Origin: GCA-2726245 sp035513655
GTDB lineage: Bacteria > Planctomycetota > Planctomycetia > Pirellulales > Pirellulaceae
Direction: 5' to 3'
Assembly (NCBI GenBank): GCA_035513655.1
Contig: DATKBV010000544.1
Span: 14,632-78,631 of the forward strand
Length of the DNA: 64,000 bases
A model generated the notes under the pieces. The model made no database searches. It had not been told where the DNA came from and was given only the letters and a program-made list of their open reading frames with translations. Shown piece after piece: positions 1 to 8,491 of this stretch. Position numbers and translations under genes: made by a program. Numbering within the stretch: the first letter of the stretch is position 1; every line of letters begins with the position of its first letter.

Positions 1-1560
1 GAATTCATCGTCCGTCCAATTCCGGCCGGCGGCAGCGCGGTACGAGGCAATCGGATCGTTTGCGGCAATCTCAGGCAGCGGCAGGTCCGGTACGGCTGCA
101 CCGAACGACTCGTTGATCGTGCGAATGACGCAGTTGGCAACCAGTGCCTGCCCGGTGTGCCCCAACGAATAGCCATTCAGCCCGAAAACCCCGCCCAAGT
201 AATCGGCCGTAAAATGCTTCGCCCCGATCCGTTGACCGTGACTGGACAAGTCTCGAAACAACGCCGCAATGTCGCAGTGACCGACACGGTCTGGCAGATC
301 GACCACTTGCAAGATCACCTCGTTCAGTTTGCCCGTGTACGATGCAATTCGTTCGGCAACGTCTGCTGCGAGTACATGCCGTCGATCAAGCGGTGCGAAC
401 TGCCGGCGATTGATCTGGGTGCCGATCTCTAGCAGGCCAGCGACGGTAATCCGGTCGCCGCGGTTGAGTTGATACAGTCTGGCCAACGCACTCGGCGACA
501 CTTTAAGAACTCGACCGGCGGATTCCAATGACGAAAAAGCCGCCGTATCGATGGGGTTCGGCACGTTGAGAACGAGAACGCCGCACTGCGCCGCACAAAA
601 TGCCTTCACGATCGATTCAAAGTCGCGGCGCATATCTTCGAGACTCGGCAATCGCTCGACTTGCCTGCTAACCGCCGCTTCCATGACTTCGGCAAAACCG
701 AGTGCCACAACGACAAACGTGGGATGCCGGCCGATCGCACATTCGAGCTGGGTGTGCGGCCTTACCTTGGTGTCGTCGATCGAGCGGTGCGGGTCGAGAA
801 TTAAGTTGGCCAAGGTTTGCTTTGGATCTTGCGGATGAACCGACGGACACATCGGATGCAAACGCAGGCAATCTCGCACACGGAAACCAGGGATCGATAA
901 ATTGCCGAATTCCGCCCGTGGATAATCCTCGAACACCGTCGCCTGTCCCAAGTCCGGCAGCCGAACAAAGTTGTGCTCTGGACCGACGCCGAACGAAACA
1001 CCCGGCGCTTCAAATAGCGGTTGTCGGCATTCGGTGCCGAAGTGCCGTGCAAGTTGCGCCGGAAAACTCATCCGTTGCGAATCCGACGACAACGCAAAGT
1101 TGCCCAAACCGGCCGCCAGCCCTTCTCCGACAATCACCATGGTGCTAACGTCCAGCCTGCCAAAGTCGGACGGATACACACGGGGCTGCGAGCGCGATCC
1201 GGACGAAGTCCGCGGTGCGGTTGCAGTCGGCACCTCGGCACCGCGTCGCTGGTACCCCGGCGACGCGCTGGGATGCTGAGCCGAAAAGAAGTCTGCGTCG
1301 TCGTTCCCGTCTCGATCGAGATCGACATCCGGCGGAGTCTCCCAGGCACCGTCCGTCATCCCGCGCATCAAGCGCCCGCCCGCGTCGATCATCGTCGCAA
1401 ACAATTCGCCGGCCGGATTTCTATCGCCGTTCGGTCGCAATTCCGGATCTTGCGGACCGCGACCACTGCCGTCTCGCTCCAACACTTGCTGAAGCTGGTC
1501 AGCGCCCATTTGGGCCATCGCCATCGGCAGGCGAAACATGGTCGAAATCAAGTCTTTCAT
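1..1560 (-). CDS. SGNH/GDSL-hydrolase-like protein, probably catalytically dead, C-terminus beyond the window
   Basis: An open frame of 520 codons starts at the ATG at 1558-1560 and runs off the left edge without a stop. After a linker of about 125 residues comes an SGNH-like fold: a block I strand reading VIVGEGLAAG, then a stretch ending in RQPLF that is typical of large bacterial SGNH proteins, and a C-terminal block NGYSLGHTGQALVAN. In active relatives these blocks read GDSLTAG and DGxHPT..G. Here the nucleophilic Ser is Gly, the block III Asn is not seen (VVVALGFAEV), and the Asp and His of the last block are Asn and Ser. I therefore infer a binding or structural role rather than hydrolysis. 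The N-terminus (ISTMFRLPMAMAQMGADQ) matches that of the gene at 15209. The gene is the last visible one of the left arm. Confidence 0.6.
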   Translation of the reverse strand, partial: MKDLISTMFRLPMAMAQMGADQLQQVLERDGSGRGPQDPELRPNGDRNPAGELFATMIDAGGRLMRGMTDGAWETPPDVDLDRDGNDDADFFSAQHPSASPGYQRRGAEVPTATAPRTSSGSRSQPRVYPSDFGRLDVSTMVIVGEGLAAGLGNFALSSDSQRMSFPAQLARHFGTECRQPLFEAPGVSFGVGPEHNFVRLPDLGQATVFEDYPRAEFGNLSIPGFRVRDCLRLHPMCPSVHPQDPKQTLANLILDPHRSIDDTKVRPHTQLECAIGRHPTFVVVALGFAEVMEAAVSRQVERLPSLEDMRRDFESIVKAFCAAQCGVLVLNVPNPIDTAAFSSLESAGRVLKVSPSALARLYQLNRGDRITVAGLLEIGTQINRRQFAPLDRRHVLAADVAERIASYTGKLNEVILQVVDLPDRVGHCDIAALFRDLSSHGQRIGAKHFTADYLGGVFGLNGYSLGHTGQALVANCVIRTINESFGAAVPDLPLPEIAANDPIASYRAAAGRNWTDDEF

Positions 1561-1595
1561 CACGTCATCCGTAGGGCGGCAGGGCCGCAACCAAT

Positions 1596-1666
1596 TACAA
1601 GCACGACGCGCAAGCGAGTGTGTCCGCTTTGCGTAACGACACACTCGCTTGCGCGTCGTGCTTGTA
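1596..1666. repeat. Perfect 29-bp inverted repeat, likely bidirectional terminator or small repeat element
   Basis: Arms at 1596-1624 and 1638-1666 are perfectly complementary over 29 bases (left arm begins TACAAGCACGACGCGCAAGC) around a 13-base loop. It lies between the halogenase-like gene and the SGNH-like gene, both transcribed leftwards. Such long GC-rich hairpins between genes suit a terminator or a dispersed palindromic repeat; no transposase is near. Confidence 0.8.
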
Positions 1667-1735
1667 TAAATCTTGCCGAAATTACATCAAACTCACTGAT
1701 AACTGATGTAGGACGCAATCCGTCCCAATTATGAC

Positions 1736-1808
1736 CGTGGGATAGGCTTCCAGCCTGTCCTGTCATCGGTTCTTTTCCTTCTTTGACGGGCTGGAAGCCC
1801 ATCCCACG
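1736..1808. repeat. Imperfect 24-bp inverted repeat just after the halogenase-like gene
   Basis: Arms at 1736-1759 (CGTGGGATAGGCTTCCAGCC...) and 1785-1808 pair with about two mismatches. It ends two bases before the stop codon of the gene at 1810 and probably terminates its transcript. It is a different sequence family from the palindrome at 1596. Confidence 0.7.
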
Positions 1809-1809
1809 A

Positions 1810-3606
1810 CTACACGCGGGCCGTTGGCCGAGCGCTTAAACAAACTTCCTCACCAACTCCCGTCGTTTCCGCCACACCACCGTCAGACGCACGAAACGCG
1901 CGTAGCGCATGCGGATTGAGATTCCACGCATGCATCTGATCCGAGTCGCGATGCACGGCGTAGTTGGCTTGCATGCGAGCCGGATCGAACATCAAGTGTT
2001 TCAGATCGATGCTTTCCACGAACGAGCCGTTGGTCAGCACACGTTCGTCACCGAGCACAACTGAATAAACGTGCGCGACGAGAAACTTGGCCATCTCCTT
2101 CAGGTTGACAAGCTGGTCGTCGAGTACTTCTTTCGCTTCGTCCCCCGTGACGCCCACCTGATAAAAGGTCTGCTCGGCGCGCTTCAGCGGTTCGAGCTGC
2201 ATGAAATCGTGGAACACCGGCCCCTGCGGACGGACGCCGTGGTCCTTCTTCCACTGGTAAAAGCCGCTAAGAAACTGCTGCACCTTCGCGTTCATATCCC
2301 CCAGGCGCGAGAACCGGCTGAGAAACGCCGGCACAAACTCGGCGTCAGTCGCCAATTCATTGATGAACGGAAAGACAAAGAAGGAAAAGTACACGGACAG
2401 CTCCCAAGTGTACTTGAGCACGAACGCTTCCTGGTCGCCCAGCACATCGTAGCTGGCGGCGTACGTAGGCAGCAGCGAGTTGTACATCGACTCCATCAGC
2501 ATTTCGTACAGCCAGCACTTGCGTTTCAGCTCGCGCGGATCGTCCGTGAGAATAGCGTCGACGATCAACGTGTTGTGGAGCGCGATGAAATCGCTCCCAG
2601 GGCTGTACAGCGGATCGGTGAACCGCCCCGCCTCGCCCGACATGGCCCACCGCGCGGGGTTGATCGTCTCCCGGCAGCCGTGGGCGAAGTCTTTGTAAGC
2701 ACTGAAATCCACAATCCGCCGCTGCGGCAAGTCGCGGGCAAACAACGGAAACTCGCGGCACGCCCACGCGCGGAGCTGTTCCGCGGTTGAAACGTCTTTG
2801 TGACTGATAACGTTCCGGTCGTACACCAGCCCCAAGCTGGTCTTACCGCGTAGCGGAATCACCCAGAACCAAAATCCTTTACCCATGAAGTGGTTCGTGG
2901 CCAGCCATTGCGGAAGGTGCCCGGTAGCCCGGCGGTTGGAGTTCCGCCGGATTTCGGTCAACGATTGGTCGGTCAGCTTCTCGATGTCAACAAGTCCATC
3001 GACCCACATAAAGGAAGCGCCATGCCGAATCGGGCTCGCCTCGCACGTTTCGAATTGCCTTGCCAGCATTCGGCCTCGGCCGGTTGTGTCTACGACCCAT
3101 TCCGTCTGGATATCATGTTTCAGACCGTCACGAGTAAACGACACCTTGTGTGGCCCACCGTCATCGCTCAGCTCAACGTGCAGATCTGCGACCGGTGCGG
3201 CGAGGGTAAATCGCGAGTCGCCACGAACGCTTCGCAATAACTCGGCTTCAAACGTATTCCGGTCCAGTTGGTAGCAGGGAATATTCGAAAACGCGCGAAT
3301 GTACGCCTGGCTGTAATCTTCGAACTGCTGGTTTGTGCTACCGGCGTTCTTCCAGTAGAACCGCAGATTATACTTCATGAACTGATCGTGCAGCAGGTGC
3401 TCTTCCATGTCGAGCACCTTGGCAAAATAGTACCCGCCGACCTGCACAAGCGATTCGCCAACCTTCTGCCGCGTCGGCGGCAGATCGGCCCGTTTGTCTA
3501 ATAACAAAATCCGTTTGTTTGCCGCAAGCTGCAAATGCCGCGCGAGGCTCAAGCCAGCCAGGCCGGTGCCAATAATGACAACGTCGTGCGTGATGGGTGT
3601 GGTCAT
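1810..3606 (-). CDS. Flavin-dependent halogenase-family oxidoreductase
   Basis: The protein is 598 residues. It opens with an FAD-binding Rossmann motif (GTGLAGLS, about residues 13-20), continues with KVGES near residue 48, carries FWFWVIPL near residue 270 (the WxWxIP signature of flavin halogenases) and has DPLYSPGSDF near residue 335, like the DPxxSxG motif of the tryptophan-halogenase family. Family members use reduced FAD and oxygen to make hypohalous acid inside the protein, or act as related monooxygenases. The substrate cannot be read from sequence; carrier-bound acyl or aromatic groups made by the ketosynthase/ACP genes of the right arm are a reasonable guess. No flavin reductase is seen in the window. 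The ribosome site is weak. Confidence 0.75.
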   Translation of the reverse strand: MTTPITHDVVIIGTGLAGLSLARHLQLAANKRILLLDKRADLPPTRQKVGESLVQVGGYYFAKVLDMEEHLLHDQFMKYNLRFYWKNAGSTNQQFEDYSQAYIRAFSNIPCYQLDRNTFEAELLRSVRGDSRFTLAAPVADLHVELSDDGGPHKVSFTRDGLKHDIQTEWVVDTTGRGRMLARQFETCEASPIRHGASFMWVDGLVDIEKLTDQSLTEIRRNSNRRATGHLPQWLATNHFMGKGFWFWVIPLRGKTSLGLVYDRNVISHKDVSTAEQLRAWACREFPLFARDLPQRRIVDFSAYKDFAHGCRETINPARWAMSGEAGRFTDPLYSPGSDFIALHNTLIVDAILTDDPRELKRKCWLYEMLMESMYNSLLPTYAASYDVLGDQEAFVLKYTWELSVYFSFFVFPFINELATDAEFVPAFLSRFSRLGDMNAKVQQFLSGFYQWKKDHGVRPQGPVFHDFMQLEPLKRAEQTFYQVGVTGDEAKEVLDDQLVNLKEMAKFLVAHVYSVVLGDERVLTNGSFVESIDLKHLMFDPARMQANYAVHRDSDQMHAWNLNPHALRAFRASDGGVAETTGVGEEVCLSARPTARV

Positions 3607-3950
3607 ACGTGTTGTGTCTTCAATCGTGCAAACGCCGTTGGTGCTAGTGAGTCGGACGGATCGAGCCGATTCAACAGGGTGAATACTGTGCGAACCCCGG
3701 CTGACCGTCCACGGCTCAACTGATTCAATTTGGATTCATGCCCGGTATTACTTAGTGATGAGGGAGCTCATTCGGCGTAGCAACGCTCACGAAATAACTT
3801 CATCTTAGTTTCCTCGCCCGCCGGGGAGCGGGTAGGGTGAGGGATTGTTGACACAGGTCGGACCAGCGCGTCGAATAGGGAACCTTGTTCCGCGGTGTAA
3901 TGTTCAATTGAGCTTGCAAATGGAATTCATGCCAATAATGGAGAACATTC
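3607..3950. other. Intergenic region between divergent genes, with REP-like palindrome and possible promoter
   Basis: The spacer holds a GC-rich motif of the dispersed kind around 3811-3843 (CTCGCCCGCCGGGGAGCGGG). A possible sigma-70 promoter faces the SRPBCC gene: TTGACA at 3848-3853, a 17-base spacer, then TCGAAT at 3871-3876, a 4 of 6 match to the -10 consensus. Nothing else is recognised. Confidence 0.3.
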
Positions 3951-4382
3951 GTGAAGATCTATGACGTAACGATTACGATTGATGCCAGGGCTGAAGTTAT
4001 CTGGGAAGTTCTGGCAGACTTGCCGGAATATCCGGCTTGGGAACCAAACATTGAAAAGGTCGAGGGACGAATCGCGTCCGGCGAGAAGATCAAGCTGTTT
4101 ACTAAGTTGAGTCCAGGTCGTGCTTTCCCGGTCAAGGTGTCTGACGTTGAGCCTCCGACAAAGATGACATGGACCGGCGGCATGCCACTGGGATTATTTA
4201 AGGGAGTCCGTACTTTTACCTTGTCGCCGTCGGAAGCCGGCATGGAATTCAGGATGCGAGAAGTGTTTAGCGGCTTAATGGCTCCCCTGATCCTTCGCTC
4301 AATGCCTGATTTGACGGAATCGTTTGAAGCGTTCGCCACCGCGCTAAAAGCGAGAGCAGAGTCACGGGCGCGAGGCGGCTAA
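3951..4382 (+). CDS. SRPBCC (START/polyketide-cyclase fold) protein
   Basis: This 143-residue protein starts at GTG with GGAG placed about eight bases upstream. The N-terminal strand and helix (VTITIDARAEVIWEVLADLPEYPAWEP) and the later TFTLSPSEAGMEFRMREVFSG are typical of the SRPBCC helix-grip fold, which binds hydrophobic ligands in a central cavity. Members include polyketide cyclases, lipid-transfer proteins and Aha1-type cofactors, so the exact role is open. It is the only plus-strand gene in the left arm, lying between the halogenase-like gene and two phospholipases, which suits handling of a lipid or polyketide. The fold is clear; the function is inferred. Confidence 0.75.
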   Translation: MKIYDVTITIDARAEVIWEVLADLPEYPAWEPNIEKVEGRIASGEKIKLFTKLSPGRAFPVKVSDVEPPTKMTWTGGMPLGLFKGVRTFTLSPSEAGMEFRMREVFSGLMAPLILRSMPDLTESFEAFATALKARAESRARGG

Positions 4383-4464
4383 CGCGCGGGCGCTAGAGCG
4401 TCTCTTGAATCTTTCGCTAGCATCCGCACGAGGCCCACCGCCGAACGATTGCACGAGTCGTAGA

Positions 4465-5955
4465 TCATCGAGTCGTCGGCTCTCCGATATGGCCGCCGTC
4501 TTCATCTTTTCTGACTCCTTGTCTTCGAACTCGGTATCGTTCAATAGTCGGTTTCAAGTGAGAAGGCGTCTCGCTCAATCCGGCGGCTATTTCCTCAAGC
4601 ACGGCGATGGCCGGAGCGCGCGGCGTCCGAATCTCGTCTCGATCGTTCGCAGGCGGCTTGCCCATATCCACGATTCGAGTCGTCGGCGGATCGGGGGTGC
4701 GAATCGGGGGATCGACGGGCACCTCTTGTCTGGAAGGTGCTAGCATTGGGGGTGATTCTGCCATCATCGATGCGCCGGCCATCACGCAGCCGCTTTCGGT
4801 GCAATCGTGATTCACTGTGTCGATGTAACCTCGTTGGATAACACGTTGGAGTTTCTCGTAGTTGAGATTCATCAAACCGAGTGACTCGCCAAGATCGTCG
4901 CGGGGATGATAGCGGTGGATCGTCAACGGCTTGTAGGGTCGTCCCGCGACAATACGTCGATCAATCCGAGCTGCCATGTGAAGGAACGTGTGAATCTGCA
5001 TCGGCGACAATCTCTCACCAGCGCGATAGTTCTGGAGCAACTCAAGGGCCTGATTGATTTGCATTGCCAGCTTGATATCGCGGTTGAACGAATACGCGAA
5101 ATGAACCACCAGCGTCCGGTCGATGATGTCCACCGTATTCTGGAACCGCTCCGCGGGGATTCGTGTCACGTCTGGGTCCATGTAGACCACGTGCAGCGTT
5201 TCAGCCTCAGCAATCGCGGGCAGCAGCGGTGTGTGGGCAAGGGTTGATCCATCAACATACTTGTATCCACCGAATTCGACCGGCGGAAAAAAGACCGGCA
5301 AGGCGGTCGAGGCCAAAAGGGGACCGTAGCCAAACTGGTCGACATCCCGTTCTGTGAAAACGGTAAGTTCGCCGGTGTTAAGATTCGTCCCCACGATGCG
5401 CAGCGAGTGGCGGGATCGGCGCACACCGTCTGTGGGAATAAAGGTGCGGAGTGATTCGAGAAACGGCTCGGTCGATACAAACGCGCTCAGGTTCAGCGAC
5501 CGGACAATCCGCTGAAGGAGTGGTTCGGACGATCGTAGAAACCCAACGCCAGTGTCTAGCGTACCGCGCAGGAGGACCATGACGTCTTCCGCCACGTCCC
5601 GGAAAAGTCCGAACGGTTTTGTGCCGTAGCACGTCGGATCCAGAAACTCTGCCGGCAGCCCGCGGATACGGTAGACGCCGTTGCCGCACCGCTGGGTGTC
5701 TTCCGCGATTCGATTGAGCCAGACGTGTTCTAAATGTTGCACGGACTCGACCAGACCGAGATGGTCGTGCGCAACAACGGCCATGGCGTTCATGGCTCCG
5801 GCCGACGAGCCGACGATGTAGTCCGGATCAAGGGGCTGGAAGCGTGTGCTCGGCGACTGTCCTGCAAACAACGCCTTCATGACGCCAACTTCGTATGCCG
5901 CGTAGGCACCGCCGCCAGAAAGCACCACTGCTTGTTGCGGGCCGTCTCCATTCAT
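4465..5955 (-). CDS. Patatin-like phospholipase (second of a tandem pair)
   Basis: The 496-residue protein begins with the oxyanion-hole motif SGGGAYAAYEVG (residues 13-24), followed by the nucleophile elbow GSSAGAMNAM (GxSxG) near residue 50 and the dyad Asp in YVDGSTLAHTP near residue 237, where the usual DGG is DGS. Patatins hydrolyse acyl esters of phospholipids or neutral lipids. Its ATG overlaps the stop codon of the upstream patatin gene as ATGA, so the two are translationally coupled. The C-terminal 90 residues are proline-rich, low in complexity and absent from the paralog. No signal peptide is visible, so it probably acts on a cytoplasmic lipid surface. Confidence 0.9.
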   Translation of the reverse strand: MNGDGPQQAVVLSGGGAYAAYEVGVMKALFAGQSPSTRFQPLDPDYIVGSSAGAMNAMAVVAHDHLGLVESVQHLEHVWLNRIAEDTQRCGNGVYRIRGLPAEFLDPTCYGTKPFGLFRDVAEDVMVLLRGTLDTGVGFLRSSEPLLQRIVRSLNLSAFVSTEPFLESLRTFIPTDGVRRSRHSLRIVGTNLNTGELTVFTERDVDQFGYGPLLASTALPVFFPPVEFGGYKYVDGSTLAHTPLLPAIAEAETLHVVYMDPDVTRIPAERFQNTVDIIDRTLVVHFAYSFNRDIKLAMQINQALELLQNYRAGERLSPMQIHTFLHMAARIDRRIVAGRPYKPLTIHRYHPRDDLGESLGLMNLNYEKLQRVIQRGYIDTVNHDCTESGCVMAGASMMAESPPMLAPSRQEVPVDPPIRTPDPPTTRIVDMGKPPANDRDEIRTPRAPAIAVLEEIAAGLSETPSHLKPTIERYRVRRQGVRKDEDGGHIGEPTTR

Positions 5956-7154
5956 GCCACGGGCCCCCTGTGGGCGAACGTGCAGCCGCTTGCCTCACAA
6001 TCGTGATTCACGGCGTCTTCGTAGCCTCTCTCGATCAGTTGGTTGATATGGTCATAATCGAAGTTCAGAAAGCCGAGTGAGCCGCCAAGATCGTCTCGCG
6101 GATGGTATCGATGAATTGTGGTCGTCGTGAAGGCAGTCGAGCCCTGTATCTGTTGGTACACACCGCTTGCCAGCCGGAGCAAGGGTTGAAATCGTTCGTC
6201 AAACATCCGCGGATTGGCTTCCGCGGCCTCGACCAGCTCCAGCGAACGATTGAAATCTTGAATCGACTCGATGTCGCGGTTGATGGCAAAGGCAAAGCTA
6301 GTGACCAGCAATCGATCGACGACGCCGATCGTGCTCTGTAAGTATTCGACCGGGATGTTTTCTATGTCGGGGTCCATATAGACCACGTGCAGCACATCGG
6401 CACCATGCACCGCCGGGAGTATTGGCGTGTTCATCAACGTGCCACCGTCGATATGCATCTCTCCATCGATCTGTACAGGGGGAAAGAACCCAGGAACGGC
6501 AGCGGACGCTAAAATTGCCGCGTGCCCCACGCGCTCGGCGATGTCGTGACTGGTAAAGACCGTCATCTCGCCGGTATCAAAATTCGTGGTGATTACCTTC
6601 AACTGCTTGTCAGTATGAGACAGCCGGTCAAGTGGCACTGCGTCGCGCACCAAGCCGTAAAACGCGTCCGAGTCGACAAGCGCGCTCAGGTCCAGCAGTT
6701 CAAGCGACCTCCGAGTAAATGAGGCGCGAGAACTCATGAAACGGCTTCCTCGCCGGAGCGATTCACGAAAGAAGTAGGATAAATCTTCGGTCACGTTGGA
6801 GAGGATGCCAAACGGTTCGGCAAGACAATTGCGATCCAGTAGTTCCAGCGGAACACCGCGAAAGCGATAGACGCCGTTTCCGCACCGCACGGCGCTGTTG
6901 GCAATCTCATTCCTCCAGATATGCGTGAGGTGGGCAACACCGTTCGCCAAACCGTCCGCCGCGTGGGCAACCATTATAGCGGAGTTGATGGCCCCGACCG
7001 ACGTTCCTGCGAACATGTCGACCTCCAGCGGCCGGTATTCGGTGGCGGGACTTTCACCGTTAAACAACGCGCTCATAACCCCAACTTCGTACGCCCCATA
7101 CCCCCCACCACCGGATAGCACCATTGCCTGTCGAGATGGTCCCGAAGTGATCAT
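5952..7154 (-). CDS. Patatin-like phospholipase (first of a tandem pair)
   Basis: I start this 400-residue protein at the ATG at 7152-7154, which overlaps the upstream stop as ATGA and has AGGAG just ahead; an in-frame start further upstream would overlap the previous gene by about 70 bases. The motifs are complete: SGGGGYGAYEVG (oxyanion hole), GTSVGAINSAI (GxSxG Ser) and HIDGGTLMNTP (catalytic Asp, DGG). It is clearly paralogous to the next gene, sharing RYHPRDDLG.SLG.(L/M)N near the C-terminus and the LHVVYMDPD segment. The coupled arrangement of three genes (unknown protein, patatin, patatin) suggests a complex or fixed stoichiometry acting on one lipid. Confidence 0.92.
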   Translation of the reverse strand: MITSGPSRQAMVLSGGGGYGAYEVGVMSALFNGESPATEYRPLEVDMFAGTSVGAINSAIMVAHAADGLANGVAHLTHIWRNEIANSAVRCGNGVYRFRGVPLELLDRNCLAEPFGILSNVTEDLSYFFRESLRRGSRFMSSRASFTRRSLELLDLSALVDSDAFYGLVRDAVPLDRLSHTDKQLKVITTNFDTGEMTVFTSHDIAERVGHAAILASAAVPGFFPPVQIDGEMHIDGGTLMNTPILPAVHGADVLHVVYMDPDIENIPVEYLQSTIGVVDRLLVTSFAFAINRDIESIQDFNRSLELVEAAEANPRMFDERFQPLLRLASGVYQQIQGSTAFTTTTIHRYHPRDDLGGSLGFLNFDYDHINQLIERGYEDAVNHDCEASGCTFAHRGPVA

Positions 7155-8404
7155 GAACTGACTCCTGTCTTCACCCACTGCGGGAGTGTTGTTTCGTTGG
7201 TCCAATCCCGGATCTCGCGCCATGTCAGCAAGGCCCCAGTGATCATGTCATGGTGTTGGATGAAATGACGTACAAGAAAAATCTCTTCTAGCCTCTCCCT
7301 CGAAATGCACAATTGGCGCGCGGCTTGGCCGACGGTGGCAAAGTTTGCGAAATCAACCAACGCCGTGATGGGGTCGAAGCTTGGCGGTAACGGCAGTCGT
7401 TCCGCGAACCTCCTGAGTGGCTGTAAGACTGGCTTTGCCAGACCAAGCGATAGAAAATTCGCTATGTCGAAACTGAGATTGATCGGCACCAGCGGCACGT
7501 TGGCGACCCGCTGCAATCGATTTGCCACAAACACCAATTGCACGCGGGCCTGTCCGTTTTCTAACACTCGGAAATGAATATGTTGGAACGCGACATCGAA
7601 CTCGCCGGGGCCATACCCAAGCACACCGACGGTTGGGTCCGGCACAAAGCCATATCCAAAACCGTACTGACCGATCACGCGCTCCCCACTGGGCAATACC
7701 CGCGGCCCTGTTTCGTCAACAATGAATTCTGGACTCATGATCAGGAAGCTCGATTCGTCCAGAGGCACATTCAACTGGGGAAAGTTCTGTCCAAACGGTT
7801 TGAACGCAAATGTAAAGTCAAAGATCCTGACGCGGAGCATGATCCAATCAAAAGTACTCCCGATCTCGCGTACGTCGGTAATCTCATACCTTTTCTCATC
7901 CGTGAAACGACCCACCTGTCCATTATCGGACCGCTTGTAATACCACTGAGCGTAGCCGAACCCTTCTCGCGCAACGGAATCGTCCTGGCAGAAACTTAGC
8001 TGCCGAAGGAGTCCGCTTCGTCGCGGCGTCTCGTTCGCTACGTAGCCGGTTGGCTTGCGGAAGTCGCTGACGCGCATCAGATAGCGCAAAACAAACTCGC
8101 GCAACTCCCGACGAAAGCCATCGAGATTGCTGCCCTTGGGCTGATCAAATAACATCTCCTCCACTTCACCCATGACCGGCACGTCGCGCCCGTCAATGCC
8201 AGCAACACCATAGAAGCTGAAGCTGGTGTCCGGATCGTTGAATGTACGGGCGAGACGCGAACGCCGTTGATAGCCGTCCACCTCATCAACCTGCTCCCAC
8301 CAGCGGCGCAGCGCTACGGCCCTAGCCATTGAATTCCGCGCGCCGTCCAAAGCCGAAGCAGCGACTGCGGATCCGTTGTCTACCGCGGTTGAGTTAAAAG
8401 ACAT
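7151..8404 (-). CDS. Hypothetical protein coupled to the patatin pair
   Basis: I do not recognise the family of this 417-residue protein. It has no signal peptide. The first 60 residues are helical and basic (ALRRWWEQVDEVDGYQRR). The middle is beta-rich with several aromatic Phe-Gly stretches (FTFAFKPFGQNFPQLNVPL, IGQYGFGYGFVPDP). The C-terminal part is helical with hydrophobic stretches around SFDIANFLSLGLAKPVL. Its stop codon overlaps the start of the first patatin gene (ATGA), so it is expressed with both lipases. A role as lipase partner or lipid-binding protein is an inference from context only. The ribosome site before the ATG at 8402-8404 is weak, so the exact start is uncertain. Confidence 0.7.
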   Translation of the reverse strand: MSFNSTAVDNGSAVAASALDGARNSMARAVALRRWWEQVDEVDGYQRRSRLARTFNDPDTSFSFYGVAGIDGRDVPVMGEVEEMLFDQPKGSNLDGFRRELREFVLRYLMRVSDFRKPTGYVANETPRRSGLLRQLSFCQDDSVAREGFGYAQWYYKRSDNGQVGRFTDEKRYEITDVREIGSTFDWIMLRVRIFDFTFAFKPFGQNFPQLNVPLDESSFLIMSPEFIVDETGPRVLPSGERVIGQYGFGYGFVPDPTVGVLGYGPGEFDVAFQHIHFRVLENGQARVQLVFVANRLQRVANVPLVPINLSFDIANFLSLGLAKPVLQPLRRFAERLPLPPSFDPITALVDFANFATVGQAARQLCISRERLEEIFLVRHFIQHHDMITGALLTWREIRDWTNETTLPQWVKTGVSS

Positions 8405-8491
8405 GGCCTATCGTGAAGCAGCACGGAAAATGAGGAAAAGAACGGAGGCCACGCAGTCGCGGGACTCTCGAACGATCAATACACCGGGATA

